Assembly (NCBI GenBank): GCA_016617855.1
Contig: JAECUM010003304.1
Coordinates: 62,001 to 126,000 of the forward strand
Direction: 5' to 3'
DNA: 64,000 nucleotides
Origin: Megalonaias nervosa
Taxonomy: Eukaryota > Mollusca > Bivalvia > Unionida > Unionidae
How positions within the stretch are numbered: position 1 is the first letter of the stretch; every line of letters begins with the position of its first letter. Shown piece by piece: positions 45,363 through 57,100 of this stretch. The notes beneath the pieces are model-generated. The model saw only the letters and a list, made by a program, of their open reading frames with translations. It was not told where the DNA came from and made no database searches. Made by a program: the position numbers and the translations under genes.

Positions 45363-48189
45363 CCCCTCCCCCAACTGCATAGAACCAGATCTGCCAGTAT
45401 ATTATTTGCTGGTAAATCTAGGTCTGTGTAGTTTGCAGTTGGTTCCTTCTTATAGATGAGTATGTATGATAAATAAAAAACTTAGAAAATAAAAAATTAT
45501 AGGTCCACATTTTTGTAGATATATTGTGATTTGTTATCTCTGTCACTTCATTGATCCATCAATCCCTTCATTATTGTTTTCCCTGTAGCCTGACTCAGTC
45601 AATGCTGTTTGAGGGTGGTTGGTCATATTTGGTATAATGTTTTGGGTGGATGAGTAGATGACAAGGAAGGTTTCAGATCCTGAATGTAACCCCAGGGAAG
45701 GAGAGAATAGGGGTAGGAGTATTAATAGGTAATAGGGAAATTTTCCTGTAAACTGAACTCGTCTGAACTGAATGCCGGGGGGGGGGGGATTTTAAAAATG
45801 CATATATTTGTGATTTCTTCCATGTCTAGTTCTTTTATAGCTGAATGAATGCCTGAATGAAGTTGTTAAATGTGAATCTTTTTCTGACTCTTTCATCCAA
45901 GTATTTTATTATGAAAAGGCATTTCTATTAATCCTTGCTGTCTTGAAGAACAAATTAAAAACAAACTCTCTGGGATGTTTTCTGTGAATTTTGACAGTTG
46001 TCTTTTGGTCTGCCAATTGATCATTTGACTTCCACTATGACACCTTTTGAAATTTGTTTGCAGTTTAAAAAGTTAATTATGGCTGTTTAAGTTTTGTGTA
46101 TGTCCAAGAGGCAAGCAGTGGTGTCACTTCACTCATGTGAAGTGAAAATCCCCTTTCCCCCAATTTAATCAAGATAATGTATAAAAGATTATTTGCTAAG
46201 TCAAGCAGAAATGCTGAAAAAGGATGCAGAAAGTAGACTTTTTATTTGCCTTTCAATGTGATGGACTTGAGCAAGAGAGGAAAATTGTTAAAAGGACTGG
46301 TGTATAATAACTGCCATCAATGGGTGATTCCATTGTATGTCGGTATATTACAATACTTGAATTTTATATGACTTAAAACAATTAAGCTTTAGGAGATGGT
46401 GGGCAAATAAGAGCATCAAATCTGAGTGCAGTATTATGTACAATGCAGTTAAAATTTGGATTATAGTGATATGGTTATTTCTCACAATAATGTAGGTCAT
46501 ATGCCATTATTTGCACTGGGTGCTTATCAACAGTGAATTCCATCATATCACAGAGTTTTGATATGTAGATTTATGTACATGACTTGTCATATGAAATTTA
46601 GAGCATTAATTGAAGAAAGGAGAGGCTCATTTAGCAACAAGGAATAGCATGTAGATATGTTTACAATATGTATCCACTGATGAGTCCATGCTTGACCATA
46701 AGCGCACACAATTTTTATGAAAAATGGCCAAATGTTAATAGAGAATACATTTGATGATAACCCAAACCCCTACTTGTTGACAAATACTTTAGGCAGCCCC
46801 CCCCCCCCGCCACATTTTATCAGTGGGAAATACTGTAATAGGAAACTAAACAGTCTAACCATCATGGTAGCGAATTATTTATCACATTAATGGTTTTCTT
46901 TTATATTTATATATTTGCATATTTATTTTTTAACGTATAAATAAGGCCCCAGTGACTGAAAATTGTTCAAGCCTAAGATATATGACCAGAAGTAAATTTT
47001 GAACCATACTGTTGGGTTTTTTTTCAACAGAAAAAGTCTGTCATACTCATTCACAGTAATAGTATAAGAAGCTATATTTAACCATGTAAATACTTGTGTA
47101 AACTGAGAACAAATGAGAAGCTAGATCCAACATGAAAATATATCCAATGTGTATACAGTACAGTGGTACATAATAATATATATTGTAATGCATGCTATAT
47201 ATGTATTCAGTAAAATAGTGGTATCAGTTTCTGAAGTCAGGACCCAGCCTAAATTTTATTGGCTGTCCATGACCCATGAGCGAAGAAAATTTTGTTTTAC
47301 ACTAGGCATGTTTGCATTGTTCCATTCTTACATTTACATTTAAATTAACTTCATGTGAAATTTTCCCTGAATTGCAACCTTGCAAAAATATTATTACACA
47401 GGGATGTAATTTAGATTCTTGTATTCAGTAGTCTCCATTGTATCTATGTGCAGAAACACTACATTGGTGAATCTTAAATTGTCATTGCTTAGTTCATAAG
47501 GACATTGGCAGTACTGGACTAATTTACTTTTTTAAGCACAGTTTTTAACACTGTGCACTTGCCATCATCTCTTACCATTTATGTGATAACAATCCCAGTT
47601 TGACCTATGTATGATGTACCTTATATAGATGGAGCGCTGTATTGTAGATGGAATGCAAACTTTGATCTATGTATAGTTTTGTCTTATCTAGCTCACAATT
47701 CTAGTTAATTCTGTGTGGCACTCCTACTGGTTTTAAAGGGACTGGTAAGTATTAGAACTTAATGCTTATTGTCCTGAGGAGGTTACATTACAGTATTGTA
47801 TAATGTATAAAGTTGTGTATCAATCACTGGTCTTTTCCTGTGTGGCTGGCTTGTACTTGGGATTCAAATAAAAACTATCAGTTTTGTGATCAAAAGCTCC
47901 CCATTTTAGTATTTGTATATCTGTGGGGGTGGGGGTGGGGGAATACAGTAATCCTTGTGTCTGTCAGTCGAGCACAACCTTATTACTGCAGCGAATCCCA
48001 CATATATGAGGGATTGTCATTGAAAGTTGTTAAATATGCTAATCATCTAAAGATGTGCATATCATCCCACTATACTGTATTTTTTAGAGTTATGGCACTT
48101 TTTGCCCTGTAGATGCAACTAGTCATAGTTTTTTTTATCGATTTCCATAAAGGTTGTTATATACCATGGAAGAAACTTTCTATCTTAAT
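45363..48189. other. Intergenic, no feature recognised
   Basis: AT-rich sequence with poly-G (45777-45788), poly-C (46799-46808) and (GGGGGT)n-like (47932-47941) tracts. No coding signal. Confidence 0.4.
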
Positions 48190-50035
48190 GCTGCTTGCAT
48201 TTATTCAGCAACAGCTGCTTGATGACCATGACTTTTACTATAGTGGAGTCAGCAAGAAGCCACAGTGTACAATCAGAACAGAGCCAGGAAAGAAATGTTT
48301 TGGAATATACCACATTGCAACTGAAGATGAAAGTTCCATTTGTTATTTACATGGACTTTGACTGCTTAAACATTCCCTTTGAATTGGAGGAAGCTTTGCT
48401 GCCACCCAGGGTTGTGTCAAAAATGATGCAAGTTGCTGAGCAAGTTTCATGCTACACTGTTTTCTGATGTGACGGAGCAACTGAGTAGCCTGTGTTGTAC
48501 TATGGCAGGGACTCAGTTGAGGTAAATCACTCAAAGTTGTAGTAATAAAGATCTGACAAAAGCTTTTCTTACCCGTGGACATGATTATGACCAACAACAA
48601 CATTCACAAGTTTTCCATAGCAACTTATTGATGGATCTGTGAAGGAACATTTGGTTCCACTGATGAAAATGCATATGGTCACTGCTATATCACTGCTGCA
48701 TACAGAGGAACTGCACACAGCACATGCAACCTACAGTTGTGAATTTACCTGGTAAAACAAAGTTCTGGTTGTACATGCATGGGTGCAGTGGCCACTTGAT
48801 CGTGGAAGGAATCACAACAGAATTGAATGCAATAATTCATTCACAGCAAAATGGAAAAATGCATGATGAGCCAGTGGTACTTAATAGACTCATTGCAGTT
48901 TTTCAATTCCAGCTTGTATAAAGTTGTCAAGAACCTTGTGGAAAATTGTTTTACAATAACTTGTTGATACAGCGGTGCTTCTTGAAAGGTTAAGTTGCTT
49001 TTGCACAAAGGAATTTATCCCTATGAGTACATGAGCAATCAGAACTTTTCTGAAACTTACCACCAATTGAGAACTACTATTCATTGCTTTCTTGAAAAGG
49101 TATTGCTTGTACCAGCTATGTGTATGCAAACAATGTCTGGTTTGTGTTTGGCTGTTGAAAGCTCTGTGACCACCATGGCTTGTATCTGTGCACTGAAGTG
49201 CTGCTGCTTATGGATGTTTTGTGACCTTTTGTCATACTTTCATGTGCATGTACAAGCTTGACCTCGCAGATTATTTTCATCACTGGGAATGTCACGGGAT
49301 GCATCACTATCAGAAAAGCAAGACTGAGTTGGAACTATTCACTGACATGATTTGTTTATCGAATGTGCTGTCTGTGGCAGGATTTCCATGGCAGGTTATC
49401 ATTTTGCTTGCATGAATAACATTCTCATGGAAGGATATGACCCTGCTCTTCCAGAGTTATATCATGTATCTTAATGCCAACAAAACATAGGGATGAGCGA
49501 TGATGCATCCAGTGCCAGTAGGAAAGTTTCAGTGGATTGATCCCATAGATACAAACATACTCAAACACATATGTGAGTAAAACCACAACCGTGATTGCTT
49601 TTCTGAAGCTGACATAGAATGCCCAGATGAGCTTCACTTTGCCCACAATGATTATACACTAGTCCGCCGGAAGTGCTGTCAGTACCCTGCAAAAGGTTGT
49701 CACTATATCACTGTGTGATTATGGATGATTTGAGGATTAAGTTCACCAAATAGACCATGCATGTCCTGAACCTGCGATGCAAGCTCTGCCATGTCAACCA
49801 AGTATGAAACTTACGGTTATGCTTGGTAATATGTGTGTGTATGATTGCTTGCATTCAGATGACTACAGATCTGCAAACAGTCACCGTGAAACAAGAAAGT
49901 CATGGGGAAATTGTGAGAAGTGCATAGGCAAGACCATTGAGGAATATGTGGGACTGCAACCTAAAATGTACTTGATTTTTGGTAGAAACTGCCAGATCCA
50001 GCAAAAACATTTTCCAATGTATATCACTGTCTGAG
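48190..50035 (+). pseudogene. Broken Maverick/Polinton-type family B DNA polymerase
   Basis: Protein-primed family B DNA polymerase relic, scattered over all three plus-strand frames. Order of motifs seen: KVPFVIYMDFD (exonuclease I-type DxE region) at about 48330-48360; VAEQVSCYTVF at 48435-48467; SGHLIVEGIT (the NxxxYDxH-like exonuclease II region, altered) at 48785-48815; GIYPYEYMSNQNFSET at 49005-49055; KSKTELELFTDM at 49310-49350; MEGYDPALPELY and YIMYLNANKT (palm motif A region) at 49430-49490; MHPVPVGKFQWIDP at 49500-49550; DIECPDELHFAHNDYTLV at 49610-49665; GKTIEEYVGLQPKMY at 49930-49972. The central palm with the second catalytic Asp is absent, and there are many stops and frameshifts. 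No other Polinton genes or terminal repeats were seen nearby. Identification rests on motif order from memory. Confidence 0.75.
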
Positions 50036-50269
50036 AGCTCAGAGCATTGTAGCCTTCACATTGAACCACAGTAATATCATCATGGACATGTAGGAGATCA
50101 CACTTACCTATCATGACTCCTCAGCCGGTGAATTCCTAATGCAGGTCCCATGCAGACTAAATGGGCTTGAGAAGTGAAGCTTCCATGCAGATGCCTGCTA
50201 ATCCCTGATGGAGTAAGTTATGGGGAACTAGAAGGGTTCTGGTCTGGTGAGTCATGATAGGTAAGCATA
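50036..50269. other. Intergenic, no feature recognised
   Basis: Short stretch after the polymerase relic; may still be decayed element sequence. Confidence 0.35.
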
Positions 50270-50420
50270 ATCTCAATCCAATATAGCCATTACAGTGGCC
50301 AGCTTGGTAATGTTGTTACCACTACTTCTAAATGAATAATCATATTAGTATAGGGTTTTCACTGAAAGGGTTCTTATAATGTCTAGTGGGTTGTAAACAA
50401 AAAGTTGCCAATCCAGCCTT
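50270..50420. repeat. Single unit of the ACCATTTTCATTTAGG repeat family
   Basis: ATTACAGTGGCCAGCTTGGTAA, TAGGGTTTTCACTG and ATAATGTCTAGTGGGT match, inverted, the units at 18480-19440 and run in the same orientation as 53190-53720. Confidence 0.65.
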
Positions 50421-50689
50421 CAATATGTATGGCTTTGGGTGGAAAGTCATTGTGAACACTTCAGTTCTTTCCCTCTGAAATGACTGGTGTTGCCTGAAAA
50501 AGACCTAGTTATCTTAATTATATTTAAATTAAGTTGATGACACGTTTATTGATTGTCTGACAATAAACCAATCTGTAAACTAGACATAGTGACCTATGAA
50601 TTTTACTTTGTTAAGGTGTTTATTTGATGGTTTAAAGTATAAACCAATCAAAGGCAATTTGATTTAAATGGGATAACTTAATGACTGAT

Positions 50690-51085
50690 GTTCAGTTGAC
50701 ATGACCACTCCATCCAGAGTTATGAAATTTAGTTTTGCTGGACTCAAAGTTTTGACTGGCACATACTGTACTCTGACTGTAAATTTGACATTCACACATT
50801 TGTCATTAATTTTAGATTGAAACAGGAGTTTAATCTCATTTTGTGGTTTTAGGTTATTTTGTGTAAACCTATTTACATGTTTCATGTTGTTATTTTGTGT
50901 TATAATTCATTACTAATGCAGTGTTCGTGAGACTTTCATGTGTTTTATGTTTTCTCTATGCAAACTGTTCTTATGCTCCTATGTGCTAACTTGATGTTAC
51001 AAAGTGCTTTGAGCTTTTCTAAAAGGTTAAGTGCTCTATTAAGTTGTCATTATTAATATTAATAATAATAATATTATTATTTTCA
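50690..51085 (+). repeat. Interspersed repeat with (TTA)-type 3' end
   Basis: Shares AGTTATGAAATTTAGTTTTG with 43465-43500 (inverted) and ends GTGCTCTATTAAGTTGTCAT then (TAT/ATA)-rich sequence, like the 3' ends of CR1/L2-type LINEs or SINEs that use their tails. No coding relic seen. Confidence 0.5.
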
Positions 51086-51089
51086 TTAT

Positions 51090-51965
51090 TAGCAGTGTCA
51101 GCAAAATTGAACAAAGTCGGAATTAATGCCAAGTCAGTAAAACACAAAATTTGGGCCATAATGACCTACTTCTGCATTAGGGATCATCGCTGTGGATCAG
51201 TGTTCACGTTTCATGATCGTAGATAGGATAGTATGTACATAGCTTGCAGAAATTTGTGTGATAATAAGCTCAGTGCAAAACCTAAGCCCATAAACTATGA
51301 AATGTAGGCTACAATATCCATCTTTTTCATTGTGATATGGTATTAATAGCGATGCATACGGTCATCTTTTTTAATAATTCTAGTTAAAATACCAAATTTA
51401 ACCAAAATCAGTGGAGTGTGAAATATGGGTAAATAGTAATTTTGTGTTTTATTTCTGAAAAGCTCTGATTTTGGCAGAATCATGAAACTAGATGATAGTA
51501 CATGTATACATCTATGTTAGTACCACACTATTACAGCAAAATATCACAATGATGTACATTTTACCTGTTACTTGCCTATGGTAAGTTCTTGCATTTAGCT
51601 CATGACCACATAATTCTTTTGCGTACACAGCTTTAATTGAAAATTGAAACTTTGTGAGTGGTTGCAACTTGATGAAAAGAGCTATACCGTTATGAAATAA
51701 AAGGATTTAACTGACGTCAGTGAAGTATGGAACATTGATAACAGTAATCTTTATAGTACTCATCAAGTCAAATGCAAAATCTTCATCCAATCCAATAAAG
51801 TGTAAATTGTAGGACACATTGACCTACCTTTACAGTGAAGGTATAGTGTTAATCAAGATGCATTACCTTGCTGTGTTTCATGATTCCAGGTACAACCTTA
51901 TTTACACATGAAAAGATGAGCTAAATGCAAAAACTCAACCAAAGTTGTACATCTGGTGTACATTT

Positions 51966-52064
<99 letters not shown>

Positions 52065-52150
52065 ATGTTCAATTTTTACAAGATGATGTTAATAAAAAGA
52101 TGAGCTGAATGCATAAACTCAACCAAGAATGTACTACTGGTGTACATGTT
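51090..52150. repeat. Diverged ~180-200-bp tandem repeats around a (CA)n microsatellite
   Basis: Blocks such as AAAGATGAGCTAAATGC ... AACTCAACCAA ... CTGGTGTACAT recur at about 51915 and 52095, and GACCTAC ... CACAGT/GTGGATCAGTG ... TTTCATGAT blocks at about 51160 and 51830. Units are old and heavily diverged. Confidence 0.6.
51967..52060. repeat. (CA)n microsatellite
   Basis: About 46 CA dinucleotides without interruption. Confidence 0.98.
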
Positions 52151-53189
52151 CATTCACAAAATCAGATTCCCTGCCCAGACACCACTTCCAATTGCTCTAA
52201 GATAGTGCAATGAAACCTACTCCAAACTGGTGTCTAGGACCTTGGAAGAAAGAATGGGTGAGGCTGTACATGTATGTCTTTATGTGTGGGATCATCAGGG
52301 GGTAGTACAATAACTCTTCTACTTCATGGAGGTTAAGTTTAGGATCTACTTCTTAGACATTAGCTGATAATCTTCTTTAGACAAGATAGGACACCTTAGC
52401 CTTTAACACAAGTTTTTACCCTTTGCATTTGGAGGTGCAGTCTAGCTCAGAAGGTCAATATTTTGGCTGTAGAGGAACTTGTTTACAAAATCGGAAAAGT
52501 TTTATTGTGCATAAGAATTGTTGAACATCCTTCAGGTTACTTACTTGACTGCTTTTATAATGTCAAGGACAGGTATAGTCAACAATTCATTGTAAAATAA
52601 AATGTAACATGATCACACACTCAGGTTTTTGATTTTATTGTTTCTATCCCTGAAACAAGTCCTGTATTGGGGCCATACGGTGATTATATAGGACACCTTT
52701 TGGTTAGAGTTTAATTCAGTCACTTACCTTCTGTTTTATTAACTCTTCATTCAGTTTAATGTAAATTGGGAATATTATCTCACAAACTTCCCCATTTGTG
52801 TGAAATCACTGTTATAACTGGGTTAAGTTCCTAAATAGATTTTGATTCCTGACTGTAAAATTGAACATGTCCTTTGAAAATTTGAACTTGTCCCAAATAT
52901 AGTATCTCTATATGAGTAAAACAAAAAGATAAAATAATTATATTTTAAGGAAATTTTTTTATATATTTTGAAACTTGCTCTTTTTCTGTCCATTTCTGTT
53001 GGAGCCTTAAAACATTATGCAGATTTAATAAAGTTATCCAAAAATATATGTATATGTAAATATACAAGTACACAGATATGTACATTAGAAAGATTTTGAA
53101 TGGGGATATAGTTCGAAGAGCAGAAACAGACAAAGTCACCATTACTAGCCCTTCTAAACTGCTTGCAGGATTGCTGTGAAACTTTTCAC
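52151..53189. other. Intergenic or PC 5' intron, nothing recognised
   Basis: AT-rich, no repeats or coding signal. Confidence 0.35.
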
Positions 53190-53720
53190 ACATTTATTTG
53201 ATGCTCTAGTTGGTCCCAAATTAAAATGGTGTCTTCAGACATCCTATATAGCTGCAACAGTGGCCATCTTGAAAATCTTGTTAATGCTACTTCTTCTCAA
53301 TGGATGGTCATATTAGTTTGGGGTTTCAATAAAAGACTTTTTTTGAGGTCTTGATGATGTCTAGTTGGTCCCAAAGGAATATAGTACTGGTCAGACACCC
53401 AGTATGTTTACCACAGCAGCCATCTTGAAAATCTTGTTGTTGCTGTACAGAATGGTCATATCAGCTTTGGGGTTTTACAAGAAGACTACTAATAATGTCT
53501 AGTTGGTACTAAATGAAAATGGATGCCAATCTGAAATCCATCTTTAAAATCTTGTTATTACTATTTGTGATGAGTGGAAAGTCAGATTGACATGGGATTT
53601 TCACCAGAAAACTTTTATGGTATCTAGATGGTCTTAATGGAAAATAGTGATAATCTTACATCCAATATGTCCACCACAGTGGCCAGTTTGAAAATAGTTA
53701 TAAACTCAAGAATATTAGAG
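53190..53720. repeat. Diverged ~140-bp tandem repeats, inverted relative to 18480-19440
   Basis: About four units with GTCTAGTTGGTCCCAAATTAAAATGG..., GCAGCCATCTTGAAAATCTT and GGGTTTTCACAAGAAGAC-like blocks (variants as seen). Confidence 0.72.
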
Positions 53721-54149
53721 ATGGTTTAAACACATTGCAGTTCAAAAGAAGAAATGGTTTTATCTTGCATTCATAGAAATTATTTTTGGCCAGTACAGCA
53801 TCAGTCCCATAAAGAGACTTATTTTATTTGAGAAAGTGTTGAAGTGGAAAAAACACAGTGTTCGGCTCGTATACAACCAAATTAATTTTATGCCATTTTA
53901 CCAGATCAGCATCAGCATTACTTTTGTTTATTTTAAAAGTATGAATTGACATATTTCATTTTTATTATTGATATCATTTTCACTTCAGTAATCATAGTGG
54001 CATCTAGTTTTCATTTCATTTGGTTTTCTTCCCCAGACACCAGTGTGCTTTCCATTGTTTAGCAGTGAAAGATGAAGGCTTGGTGACACAGGCTTAGCTG
54101 TTGATTATTTCAGATGTATTTTGTTCTTACTACTTTTTATTTATTGCAG

Positions 54150-57100
54150 CTCTCTTAAAGAGGCACAAAAACACAAGAGCATCAGTGTGATATAGCTGGT
54201 CATCAACATGTTGAGGCTTGCCAGACATGCCAATCAAATTCAGAATGTGGCACGAGCGGGATGTGTGGATGTTGAGGTTGGGCTAAAGATAAAACCTACT
54301 CCTGGGTATAGTTTGCCCCGGGGGGTGATGCAGAAGTCTACTGTGGCAGCAGAGCCACAGGCAGCAAGTATTCAACCAATTAAAAAGCTCCTGGTTGCCA
54401 ATAGAGGTAAGTTTGCCCAACTTGGAGTTGGTTGTCAAATATGCATATGTCATGGTTTTTTGTCATCTGTAAATTTCATATAAAAACATTAGGATATTTT
54501 ATTGATTTCAACAAAAAACTTCATTGTTATATACATACAGATATAGAAAATACCCGGTATACTTGTTAAAGTTTTTTATTGTTGCAAGAACACACCTGAA
54601 CAAGTTTAGTGATTGTATTTAAACGTTGATAGATACCATTCAGTGAACCATTCACTTGGTGCTCCTCTATGAGAGCATATTTTAATTTGTATATATTTCC
54701 TAACTTTATTACCTTGAAAACACATCCCTACTGTATTACCTTGAAAACACATCCCTACTGTATTACCTTGAAAACACATCCCTACTTTAATGCTTTTAAA
54801 GGTACATCAGTATACAGTGCAACTGCTCAAGACCAAAACCCTTTTTTCTACCAAATTCAGTTTTTGGTTTGAGGGGCTTTTGATTTACTCAGGTCCTCTT
54901 TTTTCATCTAATAATCAGATGTGATCATATTCCCTTTTTCTACTTTTGAGACAGGTGGGGGAGAGGGTCAAAGGTCAGATATTAAAAATTTTGGTTACAG
55001 TAAACTTTTTATGTATTTATCTGTCTAATCTTTACAGTTGGAGCAAGTTCTTGCAGAAGTCTCTGCCGAAACTTTACATGCAGTCATAGCATAAAGATGC
55101 ATCATATTTGTGACAAATTTTGCATTATGACAAATTAGTCACTGTGCGAGTGTGTGTGAGTATTGAGTGAAATTGGGTTAGGTGCTTCTTTGTGGGGAAT
55201 TGGAATATGCAATAAGCCAAATAAAGGTTGAATTTAATTTTCAAACATTTTTTCACAACATTTGTCATTATAACCCTTAGATTGTGTACACTTATGTTGT
55301 TAAAACTGCTCTATTCATGTTGAATTTTAGTTTCATTGTTGTTTTTCATAGAAGTATTATTACTGTCAGGACTTGCTTACTTCGTTTTTTCTGCAGGAGA
55401 AATTGCTATCCGAGTGTTCCGTGCTTGCACAGAGATGAATATTCGTACAGTAGCCATTTACTCAGAGCAAGACATGATGCACATGCACAGACAGAAGGCA
55501 GATGAGTCGTATCTTATTGGAAAGGGTCTGCCTCCTGTAGCTGCCTACCTCAACATCCCAGATATTATAAACATTGCTAAGGTATGCTGTCCATAGCACC
55601 TACAATAAAGCAAAATATGAATCATCTGACCTTGCCACCACACAAATTAAATCTGAATATTCAAAATGTATACGATGGTTCTGGTTGCTTTTCATGTAAA
55701 CAGTTTATTTATCTATTAGGAAAGAAAAATAATTCTGCACCATTACCATATTCTTGATCCTACAAATAGAACCAAAAATATTTCTTCATAAGGTAATGAT
55801 ATGATTCATCTTTGTAGTAAAGCAAAAGGTCTATGCAGCTGCCTGTGATGAAGAGGATAAATTTGACACGTGCAGTGTATGGCATAAGGATGAAATTTAT
55901 GAAACTTGTTATACTTTACATGTTCAAGGCATGGCATAAGGATAAAATTTATGAAAGTAGATATATAATACAAGTCCAGTGCATGGCATAAGGATAAAAT
56001 TTATGAAAGTAAATCTATAATACAAGTGCAGTGCATGGCATGAGGATAAAATTGATGAAGTTGTAATACAATACAAGTGCATTGCATGGCATAAGGATAA
56101 AATTAATGAAAGTAGATATATAATACATATGCAGTGCATGGCATAAGGATAAAATTGATGAAGTTGTAATGCAAACAAGTGCAGTGTATGGCATAGGGAT
56201 AAAATTGATGAAACTTGTTATACAATACACATTCAGTGCATGGCTTAAGGATAAAATTGATGAAAGTAGATATATAATACAAGTCTAGTGCATGGCATAA
56301 AGATACAATTGATGAAAGTTGTTATACAAGTGCAGTGCATAGTATAAAGATAAAATTGATGAAACTTGTTTTACATTACAAGTGCAGAGCATTGCATAAG
56401 GATAAAATTGATGAAAGTTGTTATACAAGTGCAGTGCATGGCATAAGGATAAAATTGATGAAAGTTGTTATACAGTACATATGCAGTACATGGCATAAGG
56501 ATAAAATTGATGAAAGTTGTTATACAATACATGTGCAGTGCATGGCATAACGATAAAATTGATGAACGTTGTTATACATTACAAGTCCAGTGCATGGCAT
56601 AAGGATAAAATTGATGAAACTTGTTATACATTAAAAGTCCAGTGCATGGCATAAGAAAAAAATTTATGAAACTAGTTATATAATACACATTCAGTGCATG
56701 TCATATAATATTATTCAATCATCTCATAAATTTCATATCTAATGAACTCTTGATTAAGGATCTTGTACATAATATTGTCATAGACTCAGGATTAACCAGC
56801 TATGCACCATAATGGCTTTGGGGTGGATATTTACTACTGCATGTGAAATCTCCATATGTTATCAGAGGTGTTTCTTTTAAGATATTAGTGTTACATGTTT
56901 TGCTCATTGGACCTTAGGCAGTGCAAGAGCATGTAGTTGTGGTGAATTAGTTGCTCTGTGGTTACATGAATTTTAAGGTATAGCTTCTCCCTATTTTTGA
57001 TAATGCGCCACTTCATAGGCATGTTCTCAGTCTTCCTGCGGTCCATGGAGTCAAATTATACTGAATTACTAGTTGGCTAATCCCATATTTATTATGCCTG

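Noticed and set aside
56015..56550. Short ORFs on both strands in PC intron 2
   Set aside because: Translations of the 52-bp minisatellite.
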